A stretch of 64,000 bases of DNA from Tubulanus polymorphus. Lineage: Eukaryota; Nemertea; Palaeonemertea; Tubulaniformes; Tubulanidae. The stretch covers positions 3,331,001 to 3,395,000 of the forward strand of contig NC_134031.1 in assembly GCF_964204645.1 (NCBI RefSeq), written 5' to 3'. The position numbers and the translations under genes are program-made. Under the pieces are notes generated by a model, which saw only the letters and a list, made by a program, of their open reading frames with translations, was not told where the DNA came from and did not search any database. This document shows, one piece after another, positions 20,120 to 32,210 of the stretch (its first letter is position 1; the number at the start of each line of letters is the position of its first letter).

Positions 20120-21494
20120 TCAAATCACAGCTTTGCGCCGCTTGAGATTTTCCGCCGTTTTATTATATTTCGGTAGATTTTCGTCGATGGAAACGGATTT
20201 CGCCGATCGAGCTGTGTTAGGCAGCGACGTCGCCGGAATGTTGACGTCGTCGTCGGCCAGGTCCGGAGAACGCGACGATCTCCGCGGTGACGTGAATATC
20301 GGATCTTGTTGTTGTCTGCGTTTCTGTTTGTACTCGCGAAGTTCTTCCGACCAAACGGGAAACACGTTTTTCACCATCGACCAATAGTTGTTCTGAAATT
20401 AGAATTTAGAGAAAAAGATAAAATCACCAGAAGTCGACATACAGGATCCAGTTCCACAGTCCTGCAGGACCCAGTTCCACAGCTGTGAGTTAGAGTTAAC
20501 TCTGAGTTAAAAGTTAGTTCATTTTCAATGTGTTAACTCAGAGTTAAATCTTAACTCACAACTGTGGAACTGGACCTCGAGTTATAAAGTTAACTCAGAG
20601 TTAAAATCAGTTCATTTTCCGTGTTTTAACTCAAGAGCCAAATCTTAACTCACAACTGTGGAACTGGGTCCCGGGAAAATCCTACTTCAAGGGATTACCC
20701 TACTACCAAGATTTAAACCCATGAACCCTGGGTTGACAAAACATTCACCACTTAAACACTCCATGAACTAATTAATACTTGCCTTCATTGTCGTAAATCT
20801 CGGGTCCTCAGGGGCTCGAGCTTTGAATTTCATATCTCTTCCAAACTGCTCCAGGTCCTAAGAAACGTACATTAAACAAACAAAGAATTAGCATTGTTAA
20901 TACACTTATATTTCATCATTTTGAAATGTCCAGCGGAGAAAAATTACCTTTCTGATTTGATGATTTCTCTCATTGGCAGCAGTGAAACTACCGATGAAAT
21001 AATCGGTCTTCTCTGTTTTTTTATCGTAATACGCCTCCAGTCCGGATAACAGAGCTTCCCTCCTCGCAGTGCTGCAATTGAACATAACAATGGGTATTAG
21101 ATACTTTTTTCTTTTTCAATCGATTTCCATTAGGGGGCGTGGTGTAACTGAGGGTTAGGGGTGATTAGCCCTACTAATAAATAGAGGCCCTAATTTGACA
21201 AATTGAGTCGTTCGTGCACAGGACATATCCAAAATTTCGACTTCAGACTATCAAGCAAGGTCACGGTCCAAGCCTGACACATAAGTTTAATGTGGATACT
21301 GAGTTCAAATGCCTTTTGCGCCAGGCCCCTGTGCATCAGGGTAAAAGTTCGGACTGCCGTAAAGTGCTGCCTCCTAGCAACAGAAACTGTCAAAATTTAC
21401 CAGATTTACGACTTAACTGCTGAAATACGTACATTTCCTCGTGTTTTCTTTTCAGCTCTAGGTCTCTCTTTAACCACTTATTGCTGGAGTACAT
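20120..21494 (-). CDS. CEP15 (C3orf14) homologue
   Basis: Four coding exons on the minus strand give 177 aa: 21433-21494, 20948-21071, 20783-20857, 20120-20392. All junctions keep frame. The N-terminus reads LKRKHEEITARREALLSGLE, close to the human LSKRHEEIVSQR region, and TEKTDY aligns with TEKASQ. The motif NNYWSMVKNVFPVWSEEL matches human TRYWASVEEYIPKWEQFL. CEP15 is a small centrosome- or cilium-associated coiled-coil protein; its role is poorly defined. The serine- and basic-rich tail after QQQDP is longer than in human (128 aa in total there). The third intron appears to have a GC donor (AAG|GCAAGT). It lies divergently next to PARK7. Confidence 0.75.
20471..20669. repeat. Two tandem palindromic units (GTTCCACAG family) in a CEP15 intron
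   Basis: Unit 1 (20471-20573) starts CCAGTTCCACAGCTGTGAGT and ends with the near-perfect inverse ACTCACAACTGTGGAACTGG. Unit 2 (about 20584-20669) has the same right end. Inside, TTAACTCAGAGTTAA is itself a palindrome. Each unit could fold into one long hairpin. Degenerate relatives are at 9349-9440, 12497-12605 and 24780-24905. It is probably a MITE-like foldback element. Confidence 0.7.
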
Positions 21495-21868
21495 CTTCTA
21501 CGGAATGAAACCAAGGATGGGAATCCGTAAAAACAGGAGAAATTTGATATTTCCAACAAACCCGGAAATTATTTCAAGCACCGTCAGCCATTTGTAAACA
21601 AACGTCGTGTAACTCGTTCAGAAATACGAGTAAAAGATGCACCATCAAATTGACGGATTTAAGGATTGAAAATAAATTTATAAACTGAACGAATATCTAT
21701 ATGTGTAATGAACCATGGGTAAAAATTAAAAAAACTCAATATAAGGCAAGTTATTGTTTGATTAATCCTTTAATAATATGGGATTCGAACTGTGTACAGA
21801 CTCTGTAGTATCCGATCTGGATTAGACCTTTACCTTTGACATTCGTGTCACTGCATAAAAACTAGAGA
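21495..21868. promoter_or_regulatory. Shared divergent promoter interval of CEP15 and PARK7
   Basis: The two start codons are 374 bp apart and point away from each other, so both promoters must lie in or near this interval. It has no obvious TATA box close to either start that I would trust. Start sites cannot be placed from sequence alone. Confidence 0.5.
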
Positions 21869-23423
21869 ATGGCACCGACAGCGTTAGTTATTTTAGCCGA
21901 GGGAGCGGAGGAAATGGAAACTGTCATCACCGTCGATATTTTACGACGGGGAAGTGTGAGTAGACTATTTTAGGACCCTTTTTCCGAGATGACAAACCCG
22001 TCCATTCATTTTAGGCTTGATTGAATCTCCAATCACCACCACGTCCACAGCAAGCAGGACAGGGCCAGCTCCACCAGCAGGTATGCTGCCACTGGTAGTC
22101 AGTAACCTGCCTGTGGTTTAGTTTCACGCTCGATGTATTCACTAACCCCATAAGTAAGTGGGCATAAGCCCATCTAATTATAAGAGCTTACCATCGACGA
22201 TAAGGTACTAACTTCTAACCACTCACACAACATCTACATGATTTAAGCGTCAAATTTATTTGATTTTTCAAGGTGTCAGTGACTGTCGCTGGACTGGATG
22301 GATCTGATGTTGTTAAATGCAGCCGCGACGTTCTGATCAAACCTGACGAAGCGCTCGATGATGTCATTACGCAGAAATTCGACGCCATCGTCATCCCAGG
22401 TGGTCTGAAAGGGGCGAAAAGTATTGCAGAGGTTTGTCATTAAGTTGACCTATTTCGATGCATTATTCTTGGCGATTTATATCTTTCCTTGCTTGAAACC
22501 TAAATATCTTTTATTTACAGTCTCCAAAAATAAAACAATTACTGAAAAAGCAGGAGTCAGAGGGATTAGTCATTGCAGCTATTTGCGCGGGTAGGTGTCT
22601 GAATGTCTTTCCTCTCTGAATCTGAGCTATAGCCACGTACAGCGATGTATCGATGTTGCAGGCCGGTACTGAAATAGTTCTTGGTTGAGTTTGTTTGATT
22701 CTGCGGTTATATTTAGTTTATTTTCAATGTTCTAACTCTAGAGTCTTAATTCGAACAGAGAACTATTTGTTTCGTTTTAGGTCCACTTGCTCTTAACAGT
22801 CACGGAATTGCTCATGGGAAAAGGGTGACTTCATATCCGGCTACGAAGAATGATATGATGCAAGGAGGTACGCGTTGTTTGTTAATCTTGCCCTACATCG
22901 TTCTTCGTTTACGGTCATTGCGCGTTTTCATCCCAGGGGAAAGATTGTTATTTCATGTACAAAACTAAATTGCCGCTCGTATTTTAACAGCAGGAAATTA
23001 GGGTTTATGGGATCAAGAGGGTCCAGAGGATTATGGTTAGGATAGGTTCAGGGTTAGGCTTTATAATAGGGCAGGTTTGGTTAAGACTATAAAGTTATGA
23101 TATGGGCAGTTGCCTCAATAGCTCAGGTCAAAGCGAATACGAATTTTCACGATGATTTGCTTCGAAGTTCAGCAGGTTCGCGCATGGAATGGAAACACAT
23201 GCTGACCTTAGTTTACGCACTGGAATCACGATTGGACAAAAATTTGATCGTTTTATTTTCAGATCACTACACGTACTGCGAAGACAGAGTGGTCGTCGAC
23301 GGTAACATAGTAACCAGTAGAGGACCGGGAACTGCGATGGATTTTGGATTGGCCCTCGTCGAAAAACTGCAGGGTAAAGAAAAGCGAGCAGCAGTAGCAA
23401 GTCCAATGCTGTACTCCGACTGA
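21869..23423 (+). CDS. Protein deglycase / redox chaperone DJ-1
   Basis: Five coding exons encode 187 aa (human 189): 21869-21955, 22273-22431, 22521-22590, 22781-22867, 23263-23423. All introns are GT-AG and frames match. DJ-1 is a small flavodoxin-like protein of cytosol, mitochondria and nucleus that senses oxidative stress, with glyoxalase and deglycase activities reported. Key residues are present: the glutamate in LAEGAEEME (Glu18 type) and the nucleophilic cysteine in AAICAG (Cys106 type), followed by [10 protein letters not shown]. The C-terminal half has HYTYCEDRV and [17 protein letters not shown], matching human closely. A poly(A) signal lies at 23643-23648. CEP15 is divergent upstream. 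Confidence 0.97.
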
Positions 23424-23642
23424 AAATATCTGAAATATTACGAAAAATTGACTTCAAAAAGTCTTCGGCGAAAGTTTTTCATTTGTTCGTCTCATCTTCC
23501 CAACCATCATGATGTGCTTTGTCATTTTTTGGATGACGTAAAAAATAGACAATGAAATTATCAACTCAATGCCTTAAAATGTGTTTATAGAATTGCGGTG
23601 CAACTGGTTTTCATCAACTTTACATAATGACTTCTTTGTTGA

Positions 23643-23648
23643 AATAAA
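23643..23648 (+). terminator. Poly(A) signal of PARK7
   Basis: AATAAA lies 220 bp after the PARK7 stop codon and is followed by a T-rich stretch. Confidence 0.7.
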
Positions 23649-24347
23649 AGCTTGAATTATCGTATATTTTGCTCTTGGATATTTATGGATTAAGGATCCT
23701 ACTTTAGTATGAGGATGGTTTTTTGCCTAAAATCTAGAGCAGACCTCCCTGCTCGTATCTTCCTAGTTAGCGTATATATTAACATGCTAGTTCATTTATT
23801 ACACAACTGTTGATTCGGTTGCAACAGTATAACTCATCGCATAACACAATCTGCAGTCTGGACCTGCCTCTGACACTTTATACCCAGCTTGTAAAATTCT
23901 TCAAATCTTTGATTGTCCAGGCAGGACTTCTATTAATACCAGTGGTAATTCAGTTGTTATTTCAGAGGACCTTTTATAACCAGGGCCCATGCAATTATTA
24001 TAATTGCCCTATTTGTGACCAAATCCTAGGTTTGTAATAAGCGTTGTACATGTATATCCAAGTCCGTTATAATGAGCGACGTTCCACTGTAATTGAAAAT
24101 GGACTACAAATGCCATCACCAAACTCTCAAAAAGTGATCCTCTAGATGCCACGCTAAAATGGTGAATTTCCAAACAGGTGGTTCCGGTTTCACTTCTTAG
24201 AATATTCCCCAACAAAGAAAGTCTGCTATCAACCAAGACAACGGAATGTGTATGAAATTTATCTTACCAGGATATAATTTATTCTTGCTAACAATTAAAC
24301 TATTGTCGACAATTTTCATCATTCAAACTGTTTTAAAAACAGTTAAT

Positions 24348-24392
24348 AATATATCTATATGTATGTATATATATATATATATACGTATATAT
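24348..24392. repeat. TA-rich microsatellite
   Basis: The stretch is an alternating TA run with TATG units at its left end. It is simple-sequence DNA with no other feature. Confidence 0.8.
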
Positions 24393-24507
24393 TTTCAGGG
24401 ATTTTACATTATATGCACGCAGTATTACTCAATAGCACAGCGTCTAGCCAGCATCGACTCTGACAGTTGTTATTTTCAAACAATTTCTTTAGATACACTG
24501 ATTCACA

Positions 24508-24596
24508 GATACAGTAGACTGCATTCAAGTCGGATCTGACCAGTTTGTTCTACTTAGATATTTGTTGAAACATTCTCTGAGCAGAGTCTACTGTAT
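24508..24596. mobile_element. Short MITE with TACAGTAGACT ends
   Basis: The left end ATACAGTAGACT is inverted at the right as AGTCTACTGTAT. An inner block TCAAGTCGGATC also occurs in the longer relative at 39971-40321. The TA at both tips fits a Tc1/mariner or pogo-type TA target. It is non-coding. Confidence 0.5.
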
Positions 24597-26079
24597 GAAA
24601 CATTCATATCACATGGTATAAGCACATATAAACACAAAACACAAGCCTAGATATCAAACCATACTAAATATAGACTTATCATCAGGGCCCAAGTATAATT
24701 CAATAGTTTTCAGTTAAGCACTCGGGCTTCCTTGTAAAATTTCCTGACTTTTAGAGACAGATGTTAGCTCCCGAACCAAGTTCCATAGCTTACTGGCGTT
24801 GAAGATTTGAATCTCTTTATTGAGTTAGAATAGATCAGAACATGAACTAATTTAAACTCCTTAAAACAGTCACATCTAACTCACAAACTACAGAACTCGG
24901 TTCACCTATAGGTGGAATTGGCAGTTCTTGTATATGCATTTGTCTAACAACTCAATTGCAAATTTCATGAATACCTTCACTCTTCATCACAAAATACAGA
25001 ACAAAAAAGAATTAGTTCAAGAAAAGATATTTTCCAAGCCAATTATATGTTATAAAACGTATGCAATAAGTAAGAAAAATTGAAAATTCTGTAATACAAA
25101 ATTGACTGTTCTACGAGGCTTAGATTTTTCATCAGTCGGCAATTAATTGATCAATTCTTACAGAGTTAAATATTGCGTTTTTCATGAAATTCAGAGAAAA
25201 ATTTTCCGCTGTAAAGTGGTGCGTGCCCAGATCTGGTTTTCATCGGTTAGTCCATACTAACTTAACTAAATTATGCATCATTGATTTATCTAATACGGGA
25301 TACATAGGAAGCAGTTAAAAACATATCTATACCACCTCGAACATGGGAGGTTCGATTTAATGAAGTTAGCGAAATATCTACGTCAACTCGGCATTGCACA
25401 GAGATGTCGCCAAAGGGATGGAAACTTTCGCCGACACAGAGGAATCCAGAAAGTATCTTATAACCGAATGTAATTTGATATCAGTCGCAGCGGTGTACGG
25501 AAGCCTGGATTAATGACAGCATTTTTAAATCAATAAATTCAGAATTTAAAACCCAATCACATAATCGAGGATTAGACCAAAGACCAGTTTTAGCACAATT
25601 TCAATTTTCTATACAATTAACAACATAAACACAGTACAAGACTGGTCGGTTTTAGAAATGAGCTTTTACTAACATGAAGATTTGATTCCCCTTTTGTGAT
25701 AATGTTTTGACGATAACAAATTATGGCCCATCTGTATTTTGTAGCCACATTTCAACATATATCCAACTTTTCGGGCTGATATTCCGCAATGAGATCAGGA
25801 GGCACTACAACAATTGCATAGCTATAAACAGCTATCGAATACCCTGCTCAGTTTAGCAAGATGCCGGAAATATAGCGCACAAATTGCGAGTAAATTCTAA
25901 ACTTGTCAAACCTTAATCTACATCGGTACTACAGAACTAAAGTGTGAAAATATATGCTAAAATGTGGTCAAACGGCAACAGCATCTACGTGTGTAAGAGA
26001 AGCATTGTACGTCCGGCCTAGACGCCTGGAATAATAGAAACCTACTGGTCGTCTAAAAATAGCATGACTACAACGCCAT

Positions 26080-29000
26080 CTACAGTCCGCTGCCGCCGCC
26101 GGATTCGTCACCTAGCACGTACAGACGATAGTAGATATTCATCTGCTCCAAGAAGATGAACGTGAGAATCGTGTGCGGCCCGAGACGGAAGAAATACGGC
26201 GTGAATCCTTTCCATAAACTGAATAGTCCCTCTTTACGAACGACTTTCGTCAACACGTCCTGCAAAGAAAACATCGCTAACAAATATGAGTTTTTATCAT
26301 TTTCGGGGCATCTACCATCTACACCGCAGTGCGGTGTATAAATCAATGTTTGAGTCCTAGTGCACCCCATTTATTGCTGTTATTAGTAATTAGTTGTCAT
26401 CTGTGAGATAGCAGCACCTATCAAACATAGTGACATACTAGTGCCTGAGACTGTACAAATGGGCCCACAAAAATTGATGATCAAGGTATGCAAAGTTTAG
26501 TAAGAGGTTTACTAAGAGACCTCATCAATCGGTTCGTTAAAACTATCAACAAAATAGACACTTACAAAAGCACCCCTGTATTCTGGTTTACCGTCGATGT
26601 ATTTCATGTTTTGAATTCTGTAAATGAAATGAATAAACAAAATCGTTGAATTGAACGCTTTCAATGCATAATGACTGATTAATCATATTCTGATATTTTC
26701 ATGATATTGGAGGAAACATATACAATTCTATTTAGCTTGAACATCTTACCTAGTTTTAGCGATATCGACCGGCATAGAAGCTGCAGTGGTCACTAGACCG
26801 CTCAACATGCTGGCGGCAAAATGTGTCAAAATATTGTCACCGAAGTATTCTGAATAGAAATGGATGTTGTAGGAACATCATCAAAATTGAGGTAAGGTGT
26901 ATTTTATATGTGTACACATGTATCTGATACTTACTTGTTGATAAAAGGAACTGTTTGGCTTGTGAATAGGAAGCCAACTGAGCTGCGTTAACTACGATAG
27001 CCCTCATTACCGTCGGGCCACAACCCTGTAACCATTCATAACATAATTATATTAATTATACAGTAAACTCTGTTTACCTGGAGTCGATTGCCTCGGATTA
27101 ACGCGTCCTGGTCAATAATTTACGAATCATTTTTTTTACTCCAACTCATTGTGATAATGACCCATCCCTGCCTCGGCTGTCCTGGAATTTGCAAACCTCT
27201 CTAGAGAATCTATTGTTCCGGCGAGACCCAAGGCAAACATATCGTACCCTAGAAGCAGTAGCGGACTAAGGGGGTGAACAGGGGTAGCAGAGCCGAGCTT
27301 GAATTTCTCAAAATTTCCTGTACGAGAACCTTCAAAACCCCTACTTATTTTCTCAGTACAGGTTCCTATTTAGTTGCCCTAAATATCCATACCGATGATT
27401 GTTACCAGTAAAGATACAGTTTAAAATGAATGCATTAAACACAGAGATTTAAATTGAATACAACATATTTGTCGACAGAGCAACTGAATGATAATTACGT
27501 ACCCTCCATAGAGTAAGAACACCTTCTTCTTTCGACATACGAATCAATGCATCGAATACATTCTTATAATTTCTTTGTTGATCTTTTGGCAACCTGAAGA
27601 GAAACATTACGTCTAAGATTGGGTCGAAACTAATACCTTTCTTATCACAAATATTGCTGTTTGTTACGCTGCCCTTTAGTAGATAGTGAGAGATTGCCAA
27701 TTCAGGGACTAAATAACAGGTAATATTTCTCATTTCTACCAAAAAAATTCTACCTTCAAAACAAAGACTTTTGCCCTCAAAGAAAGGCCTATAATGACCA
27801 GAAAGACCTTTGAGCTCAAATAAAGGTCATTCTTACCATTATTAAGCCTGATGTTTTTTTCAGTTACAAACCTAAATGTCATTAGCTTAAACTTATTCCA
27901 TGAAGCTGGGCACTAGGCTCATTACATACCTTCCATCAGCGGTCATTCTGATGAGAGAAATCTCAGCTGGAGTTCCAACCATAGCTGCCAATCCACCGGA
28001 CATCATACCGATACCGGCCTTCGCGAAAAAATTCGGCGGCTTTCCATTTTCACTATGAAAAAATATTCATCAAATTTATACGAGTCGAATTCAATTTCGA
28101 ATTATTTTTTCAGAGATTTATATATCGAAGTTAACTACTCGAAACGCACCTGAACATTTCGAACAGCGTTGTATAGATACCCAATCTAGACGTGGTATAC
28201 GTAGCCTGACGCAGGAGTCCAGCTGACAATCTGAGCAGGGAGAGAAATGATAACACCATCGTAAGAAAAGGTAGAAATGGAGAGCTACCAACACTACTCA
28301 GCAGTAGCTATCGAGGATTCCACCTATGACAAGCGACGAAGAGATCTACTAAGTTCATTGCCTCACTAATTAAACTTTGTAACTCTGTGTCCAATAGCTT
28401 TTGTATCATCTGTATTCCATATATAAATAAACATGTCATATCTTTACATAGCTTTTATGATCATTTCTAGTTGAAAACCAAAACCCAGTTTTTGATAATT
28501 TTTTCCAATTTTAAAATCATAATAGCAACAGTTTTCAGTAGAAATAAGTTCTACTTCCTAAGATGGGTTATTCAGCTTACCCGGTGTACATTTTAATGAT
28601 GCCTTCCTGTTTCAAAATTGAACGAATCGCATGGAAACTCGTCTTGTGTTCTTTAAGTTTTCCTCCCTCGCCTGACGGGTAAAATATCGGAGAAAGATTA
28701 AAACGAATGAAACGTGACTAAATTAACAAGGGTTTAACATTATCGTTATCACAGGGGCTGGGGACACTCTCCCAAGACGTTCTGAGAGTATGCCTAAGTT
28801 TTGACTGGCACCAGATGTGAGCTTAAAAGATTCTGGATTCTTTTCTTATCAGATTTAAACAAAATTTGCTGCCGAGCAGAGATTTGCTCGATTAGCCGGG
28901 GGACGAAAAAAATCAAAGATTCAAAACAGTATCCTAGGTACCACTTCTAAACGAGAATATAGGGGAAGGATACTGTTTTGAATTGTATTCTTTATTTTTG

Positions 29001-29365
29001 ACCCCAGCTATTGTTTGTGACAAGCAGTGGTCCCGCTAATGATGGACTTACCACTCAACTGCATACGATTCTTCACCAGATCCAAAGGTTGCACAAACAT
29101 TGTAGCGAGACATCTAGAAAATGATTTTTTTTAATTTACATAATACAAAAGTGAAAATAAATGTCAAACACTCTCAGAATATAACTTTGGTCCTAGTTAA
29201 ATTAAACTCCTTGTTCTCTGAATTTAAACAGATTGGCAAACTTGATTCATCACCGAGTCCTTACCCTGCCGTTCCACCGAACAGAAATTTGATGGATTTT
29301 GAAGTTTGCACAGGCTCTGCATGAGGTTTGACATCTTCATGTCGCTCGCCGGCTTCCACCACCAT
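26080..29365 (-). CDS. Mitochondrial 2-oxoglutarate/malate carrier
   Basis: Ten coding exons on the minus strand give 323 aa: 29265-29365, 29052-29113, 28581-28671, 28150-28230, 27930-28052, 27503-27593, 26935-27025, 26750-26849, 26566-26617, 26080-26259. All junctions keep frame. The protein exchanges 2-oxoglutarate for malate across the inner mitochondrial membrane, as in the malate-aspartate shuttle. Three mitochondrial-carrier repeats are visible with PxD/E motifs: VQPLDLVKNRM, VGTPAEISLIRM, SMPVDIAKTRIQ. Strings such as LLRQATYTTSRLGIYT, MTADGRLP and GFTPYFFRLGPHTILTFIFLEQMN match human SLC25A11 almost residue by residue (human 314 aa). The glycine- and serine-rich C-terminal tail is a little longer. 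Confidence 0.96.
26305..26455. mobile_element. Diverged copy of the palindrome-bearing MITE
   Basis: The piece lies in the last SLC25A11 intron (26260-26565). It carries the exact 19-bp palindrome TACACCGCAGTGCGGTGTA at 26320-26338, then TAAATCA, an ATTAGTAATTAGTT block and ATCAAACATAGTGACATACTAGT. The same blocks occur in the same order in the intact element at 61360-61655. Its TTAA ends are not recognisable. Confidence 0.6.
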
Positions 29366-29724
29366 TTTGCCGTCCTTTCCGACCTTGGGATAAAAATACC
29401 AACATTATAGAATACAGAACCAGTTTTTACTATTGGTTTTTTCTGGGGTTTTTTTCGATATGGGAATTTCAAGTTGTTTTCGGACCTATATCACCAGAAA
29501 AATGGGCTTTAACTACTGTTTAATCATTGGATGACATTTAAGTGTGAATATCTTATGCCATGATGGTTTTTTTCGGGTTCCATCCATCGGCCTTTTTTTT
29601 ACTAATTTAACCCATTTTCACTAAAACTTAACAAATCAGAATGAGATTTCTTCGTCGTAAAATATATCGTGGAGAATAAAATTGGGTAAAGTAAGAGAAG
29701 AAAATATCGTTACGCTTGATGAAT

Positions 29725-30320
29725 TGCTTTTTTCACGCATGATGATTGATTTTAAACTGAGTTGATGAAAACCGGGAGGGAGAAGAGTGGCTGCGGCAAG
29801 TGACTACCAGTACCAATTCAATTCGGGTTTATTGCCATCTTATTCTTAAGACAATAGAAATCGAAATAAATTCTGCTGAGTTGGTTACAAAAAGCAGTTT
29901 TTAGGCAAAAATAGGTTTCGTTTTGTTTTTACGCATGAGTGATTTATCATTTTGAAAGTGACTGTGGCAAGCATCAGTATCAATTCCATACCGTTTTATT
30001 GCCAATTTAGAAGGGAGATTTCTACTGAGATATCGTCAAATAATGGTGTAAAAGAATAATTCTGGCAATCCAAATATCTACAACATCAAATTCTGAGCCA
30101 GTTAATGAGTTTGCACGCCCCATTTATTGTTGTCACGCTTCATTGATTAGGCGTGCTGCCTGTGGCAAGCGAGTACAAGGAAGTAATTCCAGATTTCCTC
30201 AAAAAATCCTTTCAAAAACAGCCCCCGAGTGATCAAATACCGACATATTTACGTTTATCAACGTATAACACGATACCGAGTCACCTGAAGTTGTGGACTA
30301 TGTAAGAAGATGCTGCACCG
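29725..30320. repeat. Three diverged tandem units of about 170-200 bp
   Basis: The anchor CTGYGGCAAG recurs at 29791, 29962 and 30160, each time followed by an AGTA or AGTAYCAA stretch. About 30-65 bases before each anchor there is a CACGCATGA- or ACGCATGAG-like box. The copies differ a lot, so the array is old. The function is unknown. Confidence 0.5.
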
Positions 30321-30634
30321 AACAGTAAGAGCGTTTTATGTTTTTTGAAGTCGATCAATCAATAAAATCCAAATCAAAAATTTTAATCGTGCATATTATA
30401 TGGACCACTGCCCCAGCTGATGCACTTACGTTCAAAATGATCGTGGCCGTAACTCGGTTGATATTTCAGACTAAAACAATTGTTATGTTTACTGAAATGC
30501 TGTGTTACAATTGCAATGTTGCAAGCACTTGAGCACCAGCATCACTACTTTAGTAACAAAGTCAAAACATGCATCATCACTACCCAGGTCAGGTCACCTA
30601 GATGTTGTTGTAGCAAGCAGTAATTACAGGGTAA

Positions 30635-30809
30635 GATTCAAGAATAGGGGACTAGTGGTTAGGGTTAGGGTTAGGTTTAGTTCCCTAATCATCATTAATT
30701 ACTATATACATTACTATCATTATATATCATCATTATCAATTACTAATATTATTACTTAATTGATTACTATCACTACATATATATTGCTATAGTCCCCTAT
30801 TCTTGAATC
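30635..30809. mobile_element. TIR element carrying telomere-like repeats
   Basis: The left end GATTCAAGAATAGGGGACTA (30635-30654) is perfectly inverted at 30790-30809. Directly inside the left end are three GGTTAG-type units (GGTTAGGGTTAGGGTTAGG, 30657-30675), equal to the animal telomere repeat. The rest is AT-rich with many ATTACTAT motifs. No target duplication is clear. It is 175 bp and non-coding. Confidence 0.65.
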
Positions 30810-32210
30810 GCACCGGACCTTGTACGTAGCCGAGATTTTTCTTGTCGTATAGTGCCACCTTGTGGAAAGGTGGCGGTCTTGACAGTCTCAAAATATTTGT
30901 GAAATTTATGGAATGTGAAAAAACAAAATTTGCATCTAAAAAATTGTGGAACTTGCATGCAAAAGGGGGTTGCCACCATCCCCCAACCCCCCTCTGGTGA
31001 CGCCCATGTTTCTTGAATTAATAGGCCTAATAGTGGCTTGTTTTTTAGAGCCTAACTTTACCTGACCTTTACCCTGCTGATCCATAACTAGCATTTATAG
31101 CAGGTACAATAAAAGCTGTGTTTAACCTCTAGTTCATATGGACCTGATGTTCATCAGGCCTATCATTTGATGGATTTTCATGATGCGCAGTTACCTGATT
31201 TGAAGTCATGTTGGCTGCTTCAATATGACTTTGGCTAGAGGCCTACCAATGTTTGTTTGAAATACAAGCCTGCACACAACCAACTGGCTACTCAGATATA
31301 TCTCGTATATTGTCAATGTGCACAATGAACTGGAGGCCTATATAATAATAACCAAATCTGGCTACACAAAACAAGAGTTCAATTTTCACGTTCATTGAGA
31401 CTTGAACTTTGAATCTTCACCAATCAGTTCTTTTTTCATTTCGAGCAAATTCGCCGAAATCAAATGTTTCTCGTGAACAATTTCGTGTTGCATCTCGGAA
31501 AATGACTGCGATCCTTAAAACGGCCAACGAAATCAGCGAAAATAAATGTCTTTCGGGTAGCCAGCTGATTTATAATTCAACCGAGGCCTCACACGGAATT
31601 TCTGATGGATTATTCCTAATGATTTCAATTCAGATAAATTATTGAAATTGTGCTAAAGCTGACTTATAATTCACCAAGAACCTTAGTGTCTGATGTACAA
31701 CAGTGTGTTACACTAGGATCATAGAACGACGGAGATCACTGTGGAGACAACCGCTGCCAGTGCTGGGTGAAACTTATAACAGCTATACCAACAGATATTT
31801 TGGTGCCAGGATATAATTTGCAAATTCGGGGGCAAGATTTTTGAGACCCACCGAATTATTTAGGGACAAAAATATTTTGCGACAAAATTCATCACTTCGA
31901 TTTACAGGAAAGCTGCCCTTTTCAACGATATCGCGCTGACCGACGAACCCCTGACGTAGTCACGGTACCCTGTCGAATAACAACCCTCAACCCACCTTTT
32001 AATTAAAGATCTCATCTTGTTTATTCGATTTGCCTAGCGAATTAATCTTAGACAAAAATAGCGCAAATGCTTATGTAATGAAAAAAGACGGCATGTGAAG
32101 ACTGCCGCTCACGTTTAGTAAAATGTGCCGATGTATACCTCGCTAATTTAATTATGTTTCGTTAAGTTGTTTGCACGGTTTCATTTATTTCCGTCGCCGT
32201 CAGTAACAGC

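Larger units (their letters stand above)
23424..26079. other. Intergenic region between PARK7 and SLC25A11
   Basis: The left end is the PARK7 3' UTR (AATAAA at 23643-23648). About 24000-24094 resembles the right end of the pogo-like element at 41459-41632 (a TATATCC block, GTTATAA, then GTTCCACTGTAA). A TA/TATG microsatellite lies at 24348-24392, a small inverted-repeat element at 24508-24596, and a weak GTTCCA palindrome copy at about 24780-24905. The right part must contain the 3' UTR of SLC25A11. No other exon is supported. Confidence 0.5.

Noticed and set aside
21778-21800. GGGATTCGAACTG resembling a tRNA T-arm
   Set aside because: No matching acceptor, D or anticodon arms surround it.
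23097-23423. 108-aa ORF starting before the last PARK7 exon
   Set aside because: The left part is intron read-through; the real exon starts at 23263 after TTTTATTTTCAG.
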